64,000 bases of DNA from Imhoffiella fuscus (GTDB lineage Bacteria > Pseudomonadota > Gammaproteobacteria > Chromatiales > Chromatiaceae), in assembly GCF_042682685.1 (NCBI RefSeq), contig NZ_JBHUHX010000016.1, positions 62,001 through 126,000 of the forward strand, read 5' to 3'. A model generated the notes under the pieces. The model was not told the DNA's origin, searched no databases, and saw only the letters and a program-made list of their open reading frames with translations. This document shows positions 26,303 through 34,589 of the stretch, piece by piece (position 1 is the stretch's first letter; each line of letters starts with the position of its first letter). Made by a program: the position numbers and the translations under genes.

Positions 26303-27019
26303 ATGGCACGCCTTCCCCGCTTCGTCCTTCCCGGCTATCCACAGCACGTTATTCAGCGCGGCAACAACCGTCAGCAAATCCTGTTCGAAGAGGATGATTA
26401 CTGGTTCATCTGGGATAAGATGAACGTGGCCGCGCAGAAGTTCGAGTGCGACATTCACGCCTATGTGCTGATGCCGAATCACTTCCATGTGCTGCTCACG
26501 CCCCATGTCGAGAACGGTATCGGCAAGCTGATGCAATATGTCGGGCGGTATTACGTTCAGTATTTCAACAATCGCTATGACCGTACGGGAACCCTCTGGG
26601 AAGGACGCTATCGCGCGACGCTCGTCGATCCCAAGGGCTATCTGCAGGCCATTTCGCATTATGTCGAGGCCAATCCGGTGCGTGCCGGTCTGGTCGAGCA
26701 TCCGTCCGAATATGGCTGGTCGAGCTATGCCGCCAACGCCACCGGGGCGGACGATGGTCTGGTGACCCCTCACTACGAATACGAACGGCTCGGTCGTAGC
26801 GCCAAGGCGCGCCGCGAACAGTACGCCAAGGCTGCGGAAACGCCAGCCTCAGAGACCTTGCTGAAAGAGGTTCGCGACGCGACCAACAAGGCGTGGGTGC
26901 TCGGGACGCCTGCTTTTTGCTCCGAAATCGAGGGCGTTCTCAACCGTCGCGCCCAGCCGCGTCCGCGTGGCGGTGACCGCCGCTCCGAGGCTTACCGCCG
27001 TCAGGCTGGACGGCTGTGA
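26303..27019 (+). CDS. REP-associated tyrosine transposase (RAYT, Y1/HUH family)
   Basis: A 238-residue protein of the Y1 transposase family. The typical N-terminus RLPRFVLPGYPQHVIQRG is followed by the HUH metal motif in MPNHFHVLL (His-hydrophobic-His), YVGRYYVQYFN with the candidate nucleophilic Tyr, GTLWEGRYRATL, and the ANPVRAGLV and YGWSSY motifs. RAYTs are single-copy domesticated relatives of IS200/IS605 transposases tied to REP palindromes. No REP array or IS ends flank this copy, so it is not part of an intact insertion sequence. Palindromic repeats at 16955-17026 and 63254-63269 are possible substrates by inference only. Confidence 0.88.
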   Translation: MARLPRFVLPGYPQHVIQRGNNRQQILFEEDDYWFIWDKMNVAAQKFECDIHAYVLMPNHFHVLLTPHVENGIGKLMQYVGRYYVQYFNNRYDRTGTLWEGRYRATLVDPKGYLQAISHYVEANPVRAGLVEHPSEYGWSSYAANATGADDGLVTPHYEYERLGRSAKARREQYAKAAETPASETLLKEVRDATNKAWVLGTPAFCSEIEGVLNRRAQPRPRGGDRRSEAYRRQAGRL

Positions 27020-27020
27020 G

Positions 27021-27434
27021 ATGAAGGCGGCACTCCAATCGCCCTCGGTGCATTCGCCAAGAGAGGGCGATGAGTTTTATATTGCCGAGGGGTGTTACAT
27101 CCTGGAGTCCTGGAATCGCGATGAGGATCCGGATGTTTCGATTGCCCGTGCGCGGGTCGTGCCAGGTGTGACGACCCGTTTGCACCGGCTGGAGGGCATC
27201 GTCGAGCGCTATCTGATGCTTTCTGGACGAGGACGCGTCGAGGTCGAGGGCTTGGAGCCGCGTCTGGTCGGTCCGGGCGATCTGGTCGTCATCCCCGCCG
27301 GGGCTGGGCAGCGAATCGCCAATCTGGGTGAGACCGACCTGGTTTTCTACGCCATTTGCACGCCGCGTTTTGTTCAGCGCGCCTATCAGGACATCGATCC
27401 AGAACCATTCCCCGAGGCCGCACCGGCCCGATAG
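27021..27434 (+). CDS. Cupin-domain protein
   Basis: A 137-residue single-domain cupin. The first cupin motif is weak (TTRLHRLEGIVERYLMLSGRGRVEV, roughly residues 50-75) and the second is PGDLVVIPAGAGQRIANLG (about 88-106). A metal-binding His is kept in motif 1 (LH), while motif 2 has Gln in place of the usual His, so metal binding is doubtful. The ATG directly follows the RAYT stop. No linked pathway shows the substrate. Confidence 0.78.
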   Translation: MKAALQSPSVHSPREGDEFYIAEGCYILESWNRDEDPDVSIARARVVPGVTTRLHRLEGIVERYLMLSGRGRVEVEGLEPRLVGPGDLVVIPAGAGQRIANLGETDLVFYAICTPRFVQRAYQDIDPEPFPEAAPAR

Positions 27435-27511
27435 GCGTATCGTCACCCGTGTCTGTCATACTCTGAGCCCTGGTCCGCGCCGACCTTGGCCGACTACGAG
27501 AATCCGGACCC

Positions 27512-28114
27512 ATGTCGAATCCAAACGCTCTTTCGGGTGCGCCGCTCGACGCCATCTCCAGGGTCTTCGAGTGCTACGACACGCCGCTGTGGCTGGTGAC
27601 CGCATGCGACGGCGAGCGTCGTGGCGGACTGATCGCGACCTCGGTGACGCGCGCTTCCATCGTCGATAGCCTGCCGCGCATGCTGATCGTCATCGCCAGG
27701 CAGCACCATACCTGGTCGCTGATCGAGTCCAGTCAGCGTTGTGCCCTGCATCTGCTCCAAGGGTCGGACCTTGAGGCGATCTGGCGCTTCGGTCTGCCGA
27801 GCGGGCACGAGGTGGACAAGTACGCCGGTCTGGATCCGGCAACCACACCCGACGCCAATCCGCTCTACGGCGACGCCGTCGCCTGGTTGGATGGGCGGGT
27901 AGAGTTCAGCGCCGATATCGGCGACCGTAACCTCTATTTGCTTGAGATCGTCGCCGGTGGCGTGCTGCGGGATGCGCCTGCTCTGACCCTGAAGCGATTG
28001 CTCAAGGACGCGCCCCCTGGGCGTCGAGATGAGCTTCAACGACTCTATGCGCGCGATCAGGCCATCGATGCCGCCGCGATCCAGCACTGGCGCGATACCT
28101 CGCGCGCCGGATGA
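27512..28114 (+). CDS. Flavin-reductase-fold (FMN-binding split barrel) protein
   Basis: A 200-residue protein whose first 150 residues fit the flavin reductase-like split barrel: PLWLVTACDGERRGGLIATSVTRASI matches the FMN-phosphate loop, then PRMLIVIARQHHT, and later LYLLEIVAGGVL. Such proteins bind FMN or haem and supply reduced flavin to partners, or work as stand-alone reductases. No partner monooxygenase is adjacent. The gene lies 77 nt after the cupin gene and 84 nt before pyk. Confidence 0.75.
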   Translation: MSNPNALSGAPLDAISRVFECYDTPLWLVTACDGERRGGLIATSVTRASIVDSLPRMLIVIARQHHTWSLIESSQRCALHLLQGSDLEAIWRFGLPSGHEVDKYAGLDPATTPDANPLYGDAVAWLDGRVEFSADIGDRNLYLLEIVAGGVLRDAPALTLKRLLKDAPPGRRDELQRLYARDQAIDAAAIQHWRDTSRAG

Positions 28115-28198
28115 TTCCAGCGCCATTTCGCCCGGATATCCGGGCGCTCGCGCTCCCAGACCCATTCTCAACCACGTTCCTCAAGGGGATATACCTCA

Positions 28199-29647
28199 AT
28201 GCACCTGCCCGACCACAAGACCAAGATCGTGGCCACGATCGGACCTGCCTCGGATTCCCCGGAACTGCTGGTCCAGTTGATCCAGGCTGGGATGAATATC
28301 GCCCGATTGAACCTCTCGCACGGCGATCCCGACTACCACGCCGAGGTCGTCACGCGCATTCGCCAAGCCGCTAAAACGGCTGGACGGCGCGTCACCATCA
28401 TGGGGGATCTGCCCGGACCCAAGATGCGTATCGGCGATCTCGCGTCCGAGCCCATCGAACTGCAGCGCGACGACCTGCTGACGCTGACCACGGACGATAT
28501 CCTGGGCGACCAGGAGCGGATCGGCGTCAGCTTCCCCGATCTGCCGAATGCGGTGAAACCGAACGACCGGCTCTACCTCAACGACGGTTTCATTCTGCTG
28601 CGCGTGGAGTCGGTTCAGGGATCGGACATCCTCTGCCGCGTGCGGGTCGGCGGCGAGTTGACCTCGCGCAAGGGGGTCAACCTACCCGGAATCGATCTGG
28701 GGATCAGCGCCTTCACGCCCGAGGACCGCGAGTGGCTGAAATTCGCCGCCGAGCACCGTCTCGATGCGGTCAGCCAGTCGTTCGTCGCAACCGCCGATGA
28801 CATCCTGGCGGTGCGCCGTGCTGCGGGCGAGATGGGTTATGCCCCCTTCATCATCGCCAAGATCGAGCGGGCCGGGGCGCTCGACAACCTGACCGAGATC
28901 CTGCGTGTCGCCGACGGCATCATGGTGGCGCGCGGCGACCTGGGCGTGGAGATCCCGATCGAGCGCATCGCCGTGGTGCAGAAACAGATCACCGATCTGG
29001 CCAACCATTTCGGAAAGCCCGTGATCACCGCGACCCAGATGCTGGAGTCCATGGTCACCTATCGTCGCCCGACTCGGGCCGAGGCTACGGATGTGGCCAA
29101 TGCCATCCTCGGCGGAACCGATTGCGTCATGCTCTCCGCCGAATCCGCCGTCGGGCGCTATCCGGTTGAATCGGTCGCCATGCTCGCCAGCATCGCCACC
29201 CATGTCGAACCGGAACGCAGCAAGCAGCCCTTCGTGCGCACCATGGACAGCTTCGGCGGCAGCGACCGCATGAGCGCCGTCGATCTCATCGCCTCCAGCG
29301 TCTATCACACCATCGACAACAGCGAGCCCCGTTGCGTCCTGGTGCCCACCCGCTCCGGGAGCACCCCGCGCAATGTCGCCCGTTTCCGTCCGCCGGTCTG
29401 GATCATCGCCTTCAGCCCCAGCGCCGCCACCTGCCAGTCGCTGCAATTCTCATACGGCATTGAGGCGATCCAGGTCGACGCCGACCGTTCCGACTGGTCG
29501 GGATTCCTACGTCAATGGCTCCGCGAGCGTGGTGTCGATTCCGGACTCGCGCTCCTCACCCAGGGACCCACAGCGGAGAACCCCAGCGGCAACTACCGCA
29601 TGGAGATCCTTGAGCTGGGCCGTGAGTCGAACGACGCCGGTTACTGA
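28199..29647 (+). CDS. pyk: Pyruvate kinase
   Basis: A 482-residue enzyme. It has KIVATIGPAS at the N-terminus, MNIARLNLSHG, the mobile B domain, SFVATADDI, the catalytic IIAKIERAGALDNL with Lys/Glu and the metal site DGIMVARGDLGVEIP, then TATQMLESM and CVMLSAESAVGRYP. The C-terminal regulatory domain (about 350-475) is present. It converts PEP and ADP to pyruvate and ATP. AAGGGG lies about 11 nt before ATG 28199. The 209-nt gap after it holds only the tRNA promoter. Confidence 0.95.
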   Translation: MHLPDHKTKIVATIGPASDSPELLVQLIQAGMNIARLNLSHGDPDYHAEVVTRIRQAAKTAGRRVTIMGDLPGPKMRIGDLASEPIELQRDDLLTLTTDDILGDQERIGVSFPDLPNAVKPNDRLYLNDGFILLRVESVQGSDILCRVRVGGELTSRKGVNLPGIDLGISAFTPEDREWLKFAAEHRLDAVSQSFVATADDILAVRRAAGEMGYAPFIIAKIERAGALDNLTEILRVADGIMVARGDLGVEIPIERIAVVQKQITDLANHFGKPVITATQMLESMVTYRRPTRAEATDVANAILGGTDCVMLSAESAVGRYPVESVAMLASIATHVEPERSKQPFVRTMDSFGGSDRMSAVDLIASSVYHTIDNSEPRCVLVPTRSGSTPRNVARFRPPVWIIAFSPSAATCQSLQFSYGIEAIQVDADRSDWSGFLRQWLRERGVDSGLALLTQGPTAENPSGNYRMEILELGRESNDAGY

Positions 29648-29814
29648 TAGACGGCCTGGGCAACCAACCCAAGCCCAGACCAGGGCCGCCGACTGGCATT
29701 CGCCGTGTCCCCGGCCGGCGGCACCTCATACCGATCGCTCCAACGGTCAGCACGCCGTCCATACGTGTGTTACGCGCGCTTGCGTTGGAGCGACAATTGC
29801 CGTGAGTCGGGATG

Positions 29815-29843
29815 TTGACCGGGTCGGGTCATTCGGGTACATT
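29815..29843 (+). promoter_or_regulatory. Promoter of tRNA-Val
   Basis: TTGACC (29815-29820), a 17-nt spacer and TACATT (29838-29843) end 13 nt before the mature tRNA 5' end. This spacing is usual for a stable-RNA promoter. Confidence 0.78.
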
Positions 29844-29856
29844 AGCTGACCTCTTG

Positions 29857-29931
29857 GGGCGCATAGCTCAGCGGGAGAGCACTGCCTTCACACGGCAGGG
29901 GTCCGTGGTTCGATCCCACGTGCGCCCACCA
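29857..29931 (+). tRNA. tRNA-Val (anticodon CAC)
   Basis: A complete 75-nt cloverleaf. The acceptor stem GGGCGCA pairs with TGCGCCC; the D arm is GCTC...GAGC; the anticodon stem CTGCC/GGCAG encloses the loop TTCACAC with anticodon CAC (reads GUG); the T arm is CGTGG TTCGATC CCACG; the 3' CCA is encoded. It has its own promoter and terminator. Valine GUG is a frequent codon in this GC-rich genome. Confidence 0.97.
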
Positions 29932-29950
29932 AAATTCAAGATACAAATCG

Positions 29951-29972
29951 GCCGGTTAACGCCGGCTTTTTT
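29951..29972 (+). terminator. Rho-independent terminator of tRNA-Val
   Basis: GCCGG (29951-29955) pairs with CCGGC (29962-29966) around TTAACG and is followed by six T (29967-29972), 19 nt after the tRNA. Confidence 0.88.
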
Positions 29973-30046
29973 GTGTCTGATCCAATCGCTTTTGGGCCAG
30001 TGTGCAAAGGCGTACCTGATTCGCTCCGCTTCGGTTGGTCGAGAAC

Positions 30047-30757
30047 CTAACCGTTCCGCTCTGGCCGTTCGCAACGCTCCGCTTGGGGCGTATTCATCGA
30101 CTGCGCGACCTGAATGCCCACCAAGCGTGCGACCAGGACCGCTAGATAGATTTGTCCGAGGAGGGCTTCGATATTCGCCCATGCTTGAGCAAAGGGTAGC
30201 TGCGGACTGATGTCTCCGTAGCCCACTGTGGTGAGCGTCACCAGGCTGAAGTACAGGAGCGGTTGCAGTATGGCGCTGTCAGGTGCCATGCCTGGAATCT
30301 GGAAGGCGCCAGGCATGGCCTGTTCGATCAAGGCATAAGTCAGACCCCAGGCAACCCCGAACAGCAGGTAGACGCAGAGCGCAGCCAAGATGATTTCGGT
30401 CGTGACGGTCCGCTGGGTCATCACATACGAGAGGATTCTGGCCGCGCTCAGCGCGATGAAGGCCGCGCTGGCGGCCAATCCGATCAGGATGATCGCGTCG
30501 TTCGAGACGAGATACATCAGCCAGCGGGCGCCGAGGACCGGGGCTGTCAGCACGAAGAAGACCATCCTCGTGAGCGAGTTGCTGGGTACGGCGTAGACGC
30601 TGGCGATGACGACCATGGACAAAAATACGTCGAAGAAGACGGATTCTCCAGCGAGCCCGACGAGCAAGGGGTGGAGCAAGATCAGCAGCAGCAAGGTCCC
30701 TAGCAGATAGGCGAAACGCCGAGGGGGCCTTTGATTGCAATCGATTGCTGCGGACAT
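30047..30757 (-). CDS. Two-pore-domain-type ion (potassium) channel protein
   Basis: A 236-residue membrane protein with about six hydrophobic helices. The pore loop bears the K+ selectivity filter TVGYGD at 177-182, between a helix at about 122-145 and the last helix at about 190-215. No RCK/TrkA-N domain follows. It would pass K+ through the inner membrane. It starts 11 nt after the broken fusion-protein gene on the same strand, so the three genes from 32171 to 30047 look like one operon. Confidence 0.85.
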   Translation of the reverse strand: MSAAIDCNQRPPRRFAYLLGTLLLLILLHPLLVGLAGESVFFDVFLSMVVIASVYAVPSNSLTRMVFFVLTAPVLGARWLMYLVSNDAIILIGLAASAAFIALSAARILSYVMTQRTVTTEIILAALCVYLLFGVAWGLTYALIEQAMPGAFQIPGMAPDSAILQPLLYFSLVTLTTVGYGDISPQLPFAQAWANIEALLGQIYLAVLVARLVGIQVAQSMNTPQAERCERPERNG

Positions 30758-30768
30758 GATCGGGTCTG

Positions 30769-31802
30769 TCAGAACGGGTTGTAGACGTAGTTGAGCAGGC
30801 TCTCAGACTGGATTTCGATCATCCGCAGTACCTTGACGAGGTCCACCGCTTTATCCGTGAAGATGGCCGCGAGACCGCTGGCGCCAAACTCCAGCGGCGT
30901 CTGGGTGAAATCACCCTCCGGCACCAATTTGACGAAAAAGGTTCGGCTCGCCCCAACGGTTTGCTCGGAGGGAAGGATGCCCGATGCCTGCAACTGGGCG
31001 CGGCCGGAAGCCCATACGACCGAATCCACTCTCGCCTTGAAGATGTGTCCCGGATACATGCTCAAGGCGAAATGGGCGAGATCGCCTGGGCGAATCCACT
31101 GGGTCGCTCGCTGATCGATACTGGCCGCCAGATAAACCTCTTGGGTGCTGACGAAGGTCGCGACTGGCTGTTTGAGCCGGATGAAGGCCCCAGGACGTAA
31201 CACCAAGTCCACCAGATAGCCGTCCGCCGGCGCCACCACGGTCGCGTGATCCAGGTTGTAGCTCGCCTCCTCCAGCTCGGCCTCAAGGCTCTGCTGCTTG
31301 CTCTGAATCTCTGAGATTTGAGCCTTCAGTCCGTCCACGCGATCTCCACGGAGATCGAGCTCTGGGCCGCCATCATCTGTTTCGGCACCAGCCTGGACGC
31401 CTCTTCCAGTTTGCGCTGGGCGGCGGCGAGTTCCGCTTCCACCGCATTCTGCTCCTGCTTGGCACTGGCCAATGCCCCTTTGGCCTCCTGCAGCTTTTCT
31501 TTCCAGGGCGACACGTCCATGCTGAAGATCGGGTCACCCTTGGTCATCGGATGGTTGGGTTTGGCGTAGACATCGGCTACCAGACCGCCAAACTCGGGAG
31601 CAAGTTGGACCACCACTCGCTCGACCACCATGTGTTTGGAGTAGGGCGTTGTCTGACCGAGGACGACCACTTCGGTCAGGACCGCAGCGCCGTAGAGGCC
31701 GAAGACGACGAACTTCCAAAACAGGTTGAACCGCATCAGGTGGAATCGGTAGAAAATCAGCCAGACGAGGCAGAAATACGCGACGGTGACGAGTAGTTCC
31801 AT
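30769..31802 (-). pseudogene. YibH/HlyD-type membrane fusion protein split by a frameshift
   Basis: Two pieces in different frames make one HlyD-family protein. Piece 1 (31802-31326) has an N-terminal TM (about 1-45), the first lipoyl/barrel half (LAPEFGGLVADVYAKPNHP) and a coiled coil ending KQMMAAQSSISV before an early stop. Piece 2 (from about 31362 down to 30769) continues ELDLRGDRVDGLKAQISEIQ, the second coiled coil, VVAPADGYLVD and the C-terminal barrel. Shifting one base near 31360-31364 (as if a G were lost in CAGGAGCTC) joins them into about 344 residues. The neighbour at 31806-32171 is the usual YibI-like partner. It is either a real disabling mutation or a base-calling error; piece 2 alone could only start at GTG 31338. 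Confidence 0.8.
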
Positions 31803-31805
31803 GGT

Positions 31806-32171
31806 TCACGCCTCTCCTGCGGTCGTTGCGGGTGCGTCGAATGTTACCCGCGTCAGTTCGGGCTTTGGCTCGGGCTTGGGTTTTTGCTCTGACCCCGGCT
31901 CGGGTGCGCTGCGATCGTTGCGACCAACCAATTCCACTGGCAGGGTGAACGGCCGGATAAAGGCCCACACCAAAGCGGCCATCCACAGTGGGAAGATCAG
32001 CAACCCGAGCAGTGAAAGGATCTCGATCGCCTCGGCTTGTGGATTGCCCCGCTTCCGCGCGATTTTCCCTGGCATCGTGTGCACGAAGATGATGAAGAGC
32101 ACGATGATGATAATGCAGGACACAATCAGGCCGAGTGAGACGGCCATCAGTGCTTGAGGGTTGTCAGTCAC
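31806..32171 (-). CDS. DUF3302 (YibI-like) inner-membrane protein
   Basis: A 121-residue protein with two transmembrane helices (about 10-30 and 48-70) separated by HTMPGKIARKRGNPQAEAIEI, which matches the conserved loop of E. coli YibI (DUF3302). The C-terminal tail is Pro/Lys/Glu rich. YibI and the HlyD-like YibH are neighbours in E. coli as well, so the pair probably forms an envelope export or stress module. It starts the minus-strand operon with the split fusion protein (3 nt gap) and the ion channel. Confidence 0.8.
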   Translation of the reverse strand: MTDNPQALMAVSLGLIVSCIIIIVLFIIFVHTMPGKIARKRGNPQAEAIEILSLLGLLIFPLWMAALVWAFIRPFTLPVELVGRNDRSAPEPGSEQKPKPEPKPELTRVTFDAPATTAGEA

Positions 32172-32483
32172 TAAGGTTTCTCCGGTTGGTTGCGGGTCGC
32201 ACAGACGTCGATCGGTGATTGCCTAGCGGATGGTCGTCCGGATCGTCCAGAGGTGTTCCCAGTGTTGCATTATTTCGCGAGCCTCGCCGCAGTGCGTCGG
32301 GGGTGTCGGAGATGCCTTGAGTTGCGGGGCAGGGGCTGAGTGTCGAGGACAGCTTGTCTCATCCCGTTCCAGCCGCTTGAAGCGCTTGGTCCTGGGTCGT
32401 TGCCCGGTCAGGGCTTACTGTGCAAGGCTGCGCCAGTAGCGGCTGCGGTAGGCCGTCTGTGAGCGAAGACGAGGAAAGCTGAG
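32172..32483. other. Divergent intergenic region with no recognised element
   Basis: About 310 nt separate the YibI-like gene (minus) from the TerD-nuclease gene (plus). I found no convincing ORF, tRNA, hairpin terminator or consensus promoter in it. GAGGAAAG just before 32484 serves as ribosome-binding site for the plus-strand gene. Promoters for both divergent units must lie here. Confidence 0.6.
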
Positions 32484-33770
32484 ATGACGGATGTGTTGGT
32501 GCGGGGCGCGAATGTTCAAATCGATCATGAACGAATTCTCGTGGGTGTTGGTTGGGACGCGGACGCAACCTGCGAGATCGACGCCAGCGCGTTTCTGGTG
32601 AGCGCGAGCGGTCGTGTTCGGTGCGACGGAGACTTCGTGTTCTATAACCAGCCCGTGGCTCAATCTGAGTGCCTCATGCTTAACGCCGAGCCTAACAATG
32701 GTGAGGATCGCAGAGAGTTCGCGGTCGATTTGACGCGTGTCCCTGATGATGTCGCCAAGATCGTGATCACCATCACGCTCGACCTCCGTCAGGATGGCGA
32801 GCGCCCGAGCTTCGGGATGTTGGACCAGGTGTATATCCGACTCGCCGATCCTGCTGGCGACTGCTTCGCCCGGTACGATTTACAGGAATCGAACGACGAG
32901 CTTGCGCTGATCCTTGGGGAGCTGTATCGATATCATGGCATCTGGAAGTTCCGGGCCGTTGGCCATGGCTACAACGGTGGTCTGGAGGCACTTGCTGTTG
33001 CGTTCGGGGTGAACGTGGATTCTTCGGGCGATGGCGAGGATCCTGCGGAAGAGAACGATCAGGATGAAAGTCAGGTCCAGACGCCGACACTGAAGCGCAG
33101 AAAAACGCGCCAGCAGGCACTTATGGAGCGTGCTGCCGAGCTACAGAAAGTGCTCAGGTCCTTCATGCCTCTGATTCAGGCGGCTACGGAAAACCAGTGC
33201 AACGAAAGCAACACCAGGATGGTGATCGACAGGATCCTGATGGAGGCCTTCGGATACAGCATGGATGAGGTCAAGGCCGAGCAGCGCATTCAGGGCCGGA
33301 AGGCCGACTATGTCCTGTCGGTCGATTCCGAGGATCTGATGGTTGGCGAAGCCAAGAAAGCGGGGATGTCGTTGCGCGACAAACACATCTTTCAGGCCAC
33401 GTCCTATGGCGCCTATTCCGGCATTCGCTGGGCCTTCCTGACCAATCTGACGACCTGGCAGGTCTACCACATATCGGCCCACGACAAGGTGGAGGCGAAT
33501 CTGGTGTTCTCCGTGGATTTGCGGCCCGATATCAGTCTTGATGATTGCGCAAGACTCGCACTGATCTCCAGATATGGGCTGACCCGCAGACGCTTGCTTG
33601 AGCAGCATTGGAACAAAGTCAACGCGCTGGCTCGCGAAAACGTCATCAGGGCGATCCTGACCGAAGACATCATCAACAGGCTGCGGATCGTAATCAAGCG
33701 CGATTCCGGCTGCAACTTCGACAACGAGCAGGTGCAGCAGGCCGTTGAGGAGCTGCTGGCCGGCTTGTGA
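32484..33770 (+). CDS. TerD domain fused to a PD-(D/E)XK (HsdR N-terminal-like) nuclease domain
   Basis: A 428-residue two-domain protein. Residues 1-175 are a full TerD stress domain: LVRGANVQI start, GWDADATCEIDASAFLV (Ca2+-binding Asp cluster), DFVFYNQP, LILGELYRYHGIWKFRAVGHGY and GGLEAL. An acidic linker (176-200) and a basic helix lead to a type I restriction HsdR-N-like domain (about 213-345): NTRMVIDRILMEAFGY, then a PD-(D/E)XK core with Asp275 (RKADYVLSV), Glu289-x-Lys291 (GEAKK) and Gln304 (FQATSYG), then TNLTTWQVYHI. The C-terminal 80 residues are helical. It is a stand-alone gene with no hsdM/hsdS or ter cluster alongside. A Ca2+-sensing or stress-gated nuclease is inferred; the nuclease fold could instead be a DNA-binding relic. 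Confidence 0.85.
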   Translation: MTDVLVRGANVQIDHERILVGVGWDADATCEIDASAFLVSASGRVRCDGDFVFYNQPVAQSECLMLNAEPNNGEDRREFAVDLTRVPDDVAKIVITITLDLRQDGERPSFGMLDQVYIRLADPAGDCFARYDLQESNDELALILGELYRYHGIWKFRAVGHGYNGGLEALAVAFGVNVDSSGDGEDPAEENDQDESQVQTPTLKRRKTRQQALMERAAELQKVLRSFMPLIQAATENQCNESNTRMVIDRILMEAFGYSMDEVKAEQRIQGRKADYVLSVDSEDLMVGEAKKAGMSLRDKHIFQATSYGAYSGIRWAFLTNLTTWQVYHISAHDKVEANLVFSVDLRPDISLDDCARLALISRYGLTRRRLLEQHWNKVNALARENVIRAILTEDIINRLRIVIKRDSGCNFDNEQVQQAVEELLAGL

Positions 33771-33919
33771 TTGGCTGCTGGGCAGCTCTCAATTCATTGG
33801 GGTCGGTCTGTGAATCTGGGGCTGCGCGGCTGATTCTGGGAACGGCCAAGCGTTGATCGTCCGGGTTTCGCCCGCATCCCTCCTGTCTGCTGACAACACT
33901 GAGATAGCGAGGGTGGATA

Positions 33920-34432
33920 ATGCATTCCGATGAGTTGCGCGCGCTCCAGGCACCGTTGAAGGAGCGATATCTAGAGGATCCCGAGTCGGCGATCGTTACG
34001 CTCAAGGCGGAGGGGCGGCTCGGCGAGAACCTGGCCTGCTCGATCGATACCGGTCGGGCGCTGGTCGAGGCGGGGCTGCATCCGGCGACCGGTGGCAGCG
34101 GGACCCAGGCGTGCTCCGGTGACATGCTGTTGCAGGCCCTTGCCGCCTGCGCAGGCGTCACCTTGCAGGCCGTCGCCACGGCTTTTGGTGTCACGCTGCG
34201 TTCCGGGCGGGTTTTGGCCGAGGGCGATCTGGATTTTCGCGGGACGCTTGGGCTCGCCAAGGACGCTCCGGTCGGTTTTCGCGAGATCCGCATGCGTTTC
34301 GAATTGGATGCGGATGCCGACGAGGAGACGCTCGACAAGGTAATCGCTGTGACGGAGCGCTACTGCGTGGTGCTTCAGACCCTGCGCAGCGCACCACCGG
34401 TCGTCGTTTCTCGCGGGGCGATGGATCGCTGA
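33920..34432 (+). CDS. OsmC-family protein
   Basis: A 170-residue OsmC/Ohr-fold protein. It has a GGSGTQACSGDMLLQALAACAGVTL segment with the helix cysteine (Cys77) and a second Cys in VTERYCVVLQTL near 149, the pair used in thiol-dependent hydroperoxide reduction. It probably detoxifies organic hydroperoxides in the cytoplasm, although many OsmC-like proteins of this subgroup are uncharacterised. It follows the TerD-nuclease gene by 149 nt on the same strand with no evident terminator between. Confidence 0.87.
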   Translation: MHSDELRALQAPLKERYLEDPESAIVTLKAEGRLGENLACSIDTGRALVEAGLHPATGGSGTQACSGDMLLQALAACAGVTLQAVATAFGVTLRSGRVLAEGDLDFRGTLGLAKDAPVGFREIRMRFELDADADEETLDKVIAVTERYCVVLQTLRSAPPVVVSRGAMDR

Positions 34433-34589
34433 TTCGAGATCGGCCATGAGAGCCGCAAAGGCGCGCTGATCGCCAAGAACGACCAGGCGCGTTACATCGG
34501 CGGCATTGGTGTGTGGATGAGCGCCACGTCCTGCCCGATACGTTGAAATCCTTTGCGGTTCCCCGTGCTGCCTGCGTGGCGTTCGACGA

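Noticed and set aside
26303..27019. Intact IS200/IS605 insertion sequence
   Set aside because: Only the RAYT-type single protein is present; no subterminal hairpin ends, tnpB or flanking target signature was seen.
31326..31370. Programmed ribosomal frameshift in the YibH-like gene
   Set aside because: No X-XXY-YYZ slippery site or stimulatory structure is visible at the frame switch; mutation or base-calling error is simpler.
34433..34589. Possible small coding remnant between osmC and the ParA-like gene
   Set aside because: A short in-frame stretch is readable but has no start with RBS and no recognisable family.
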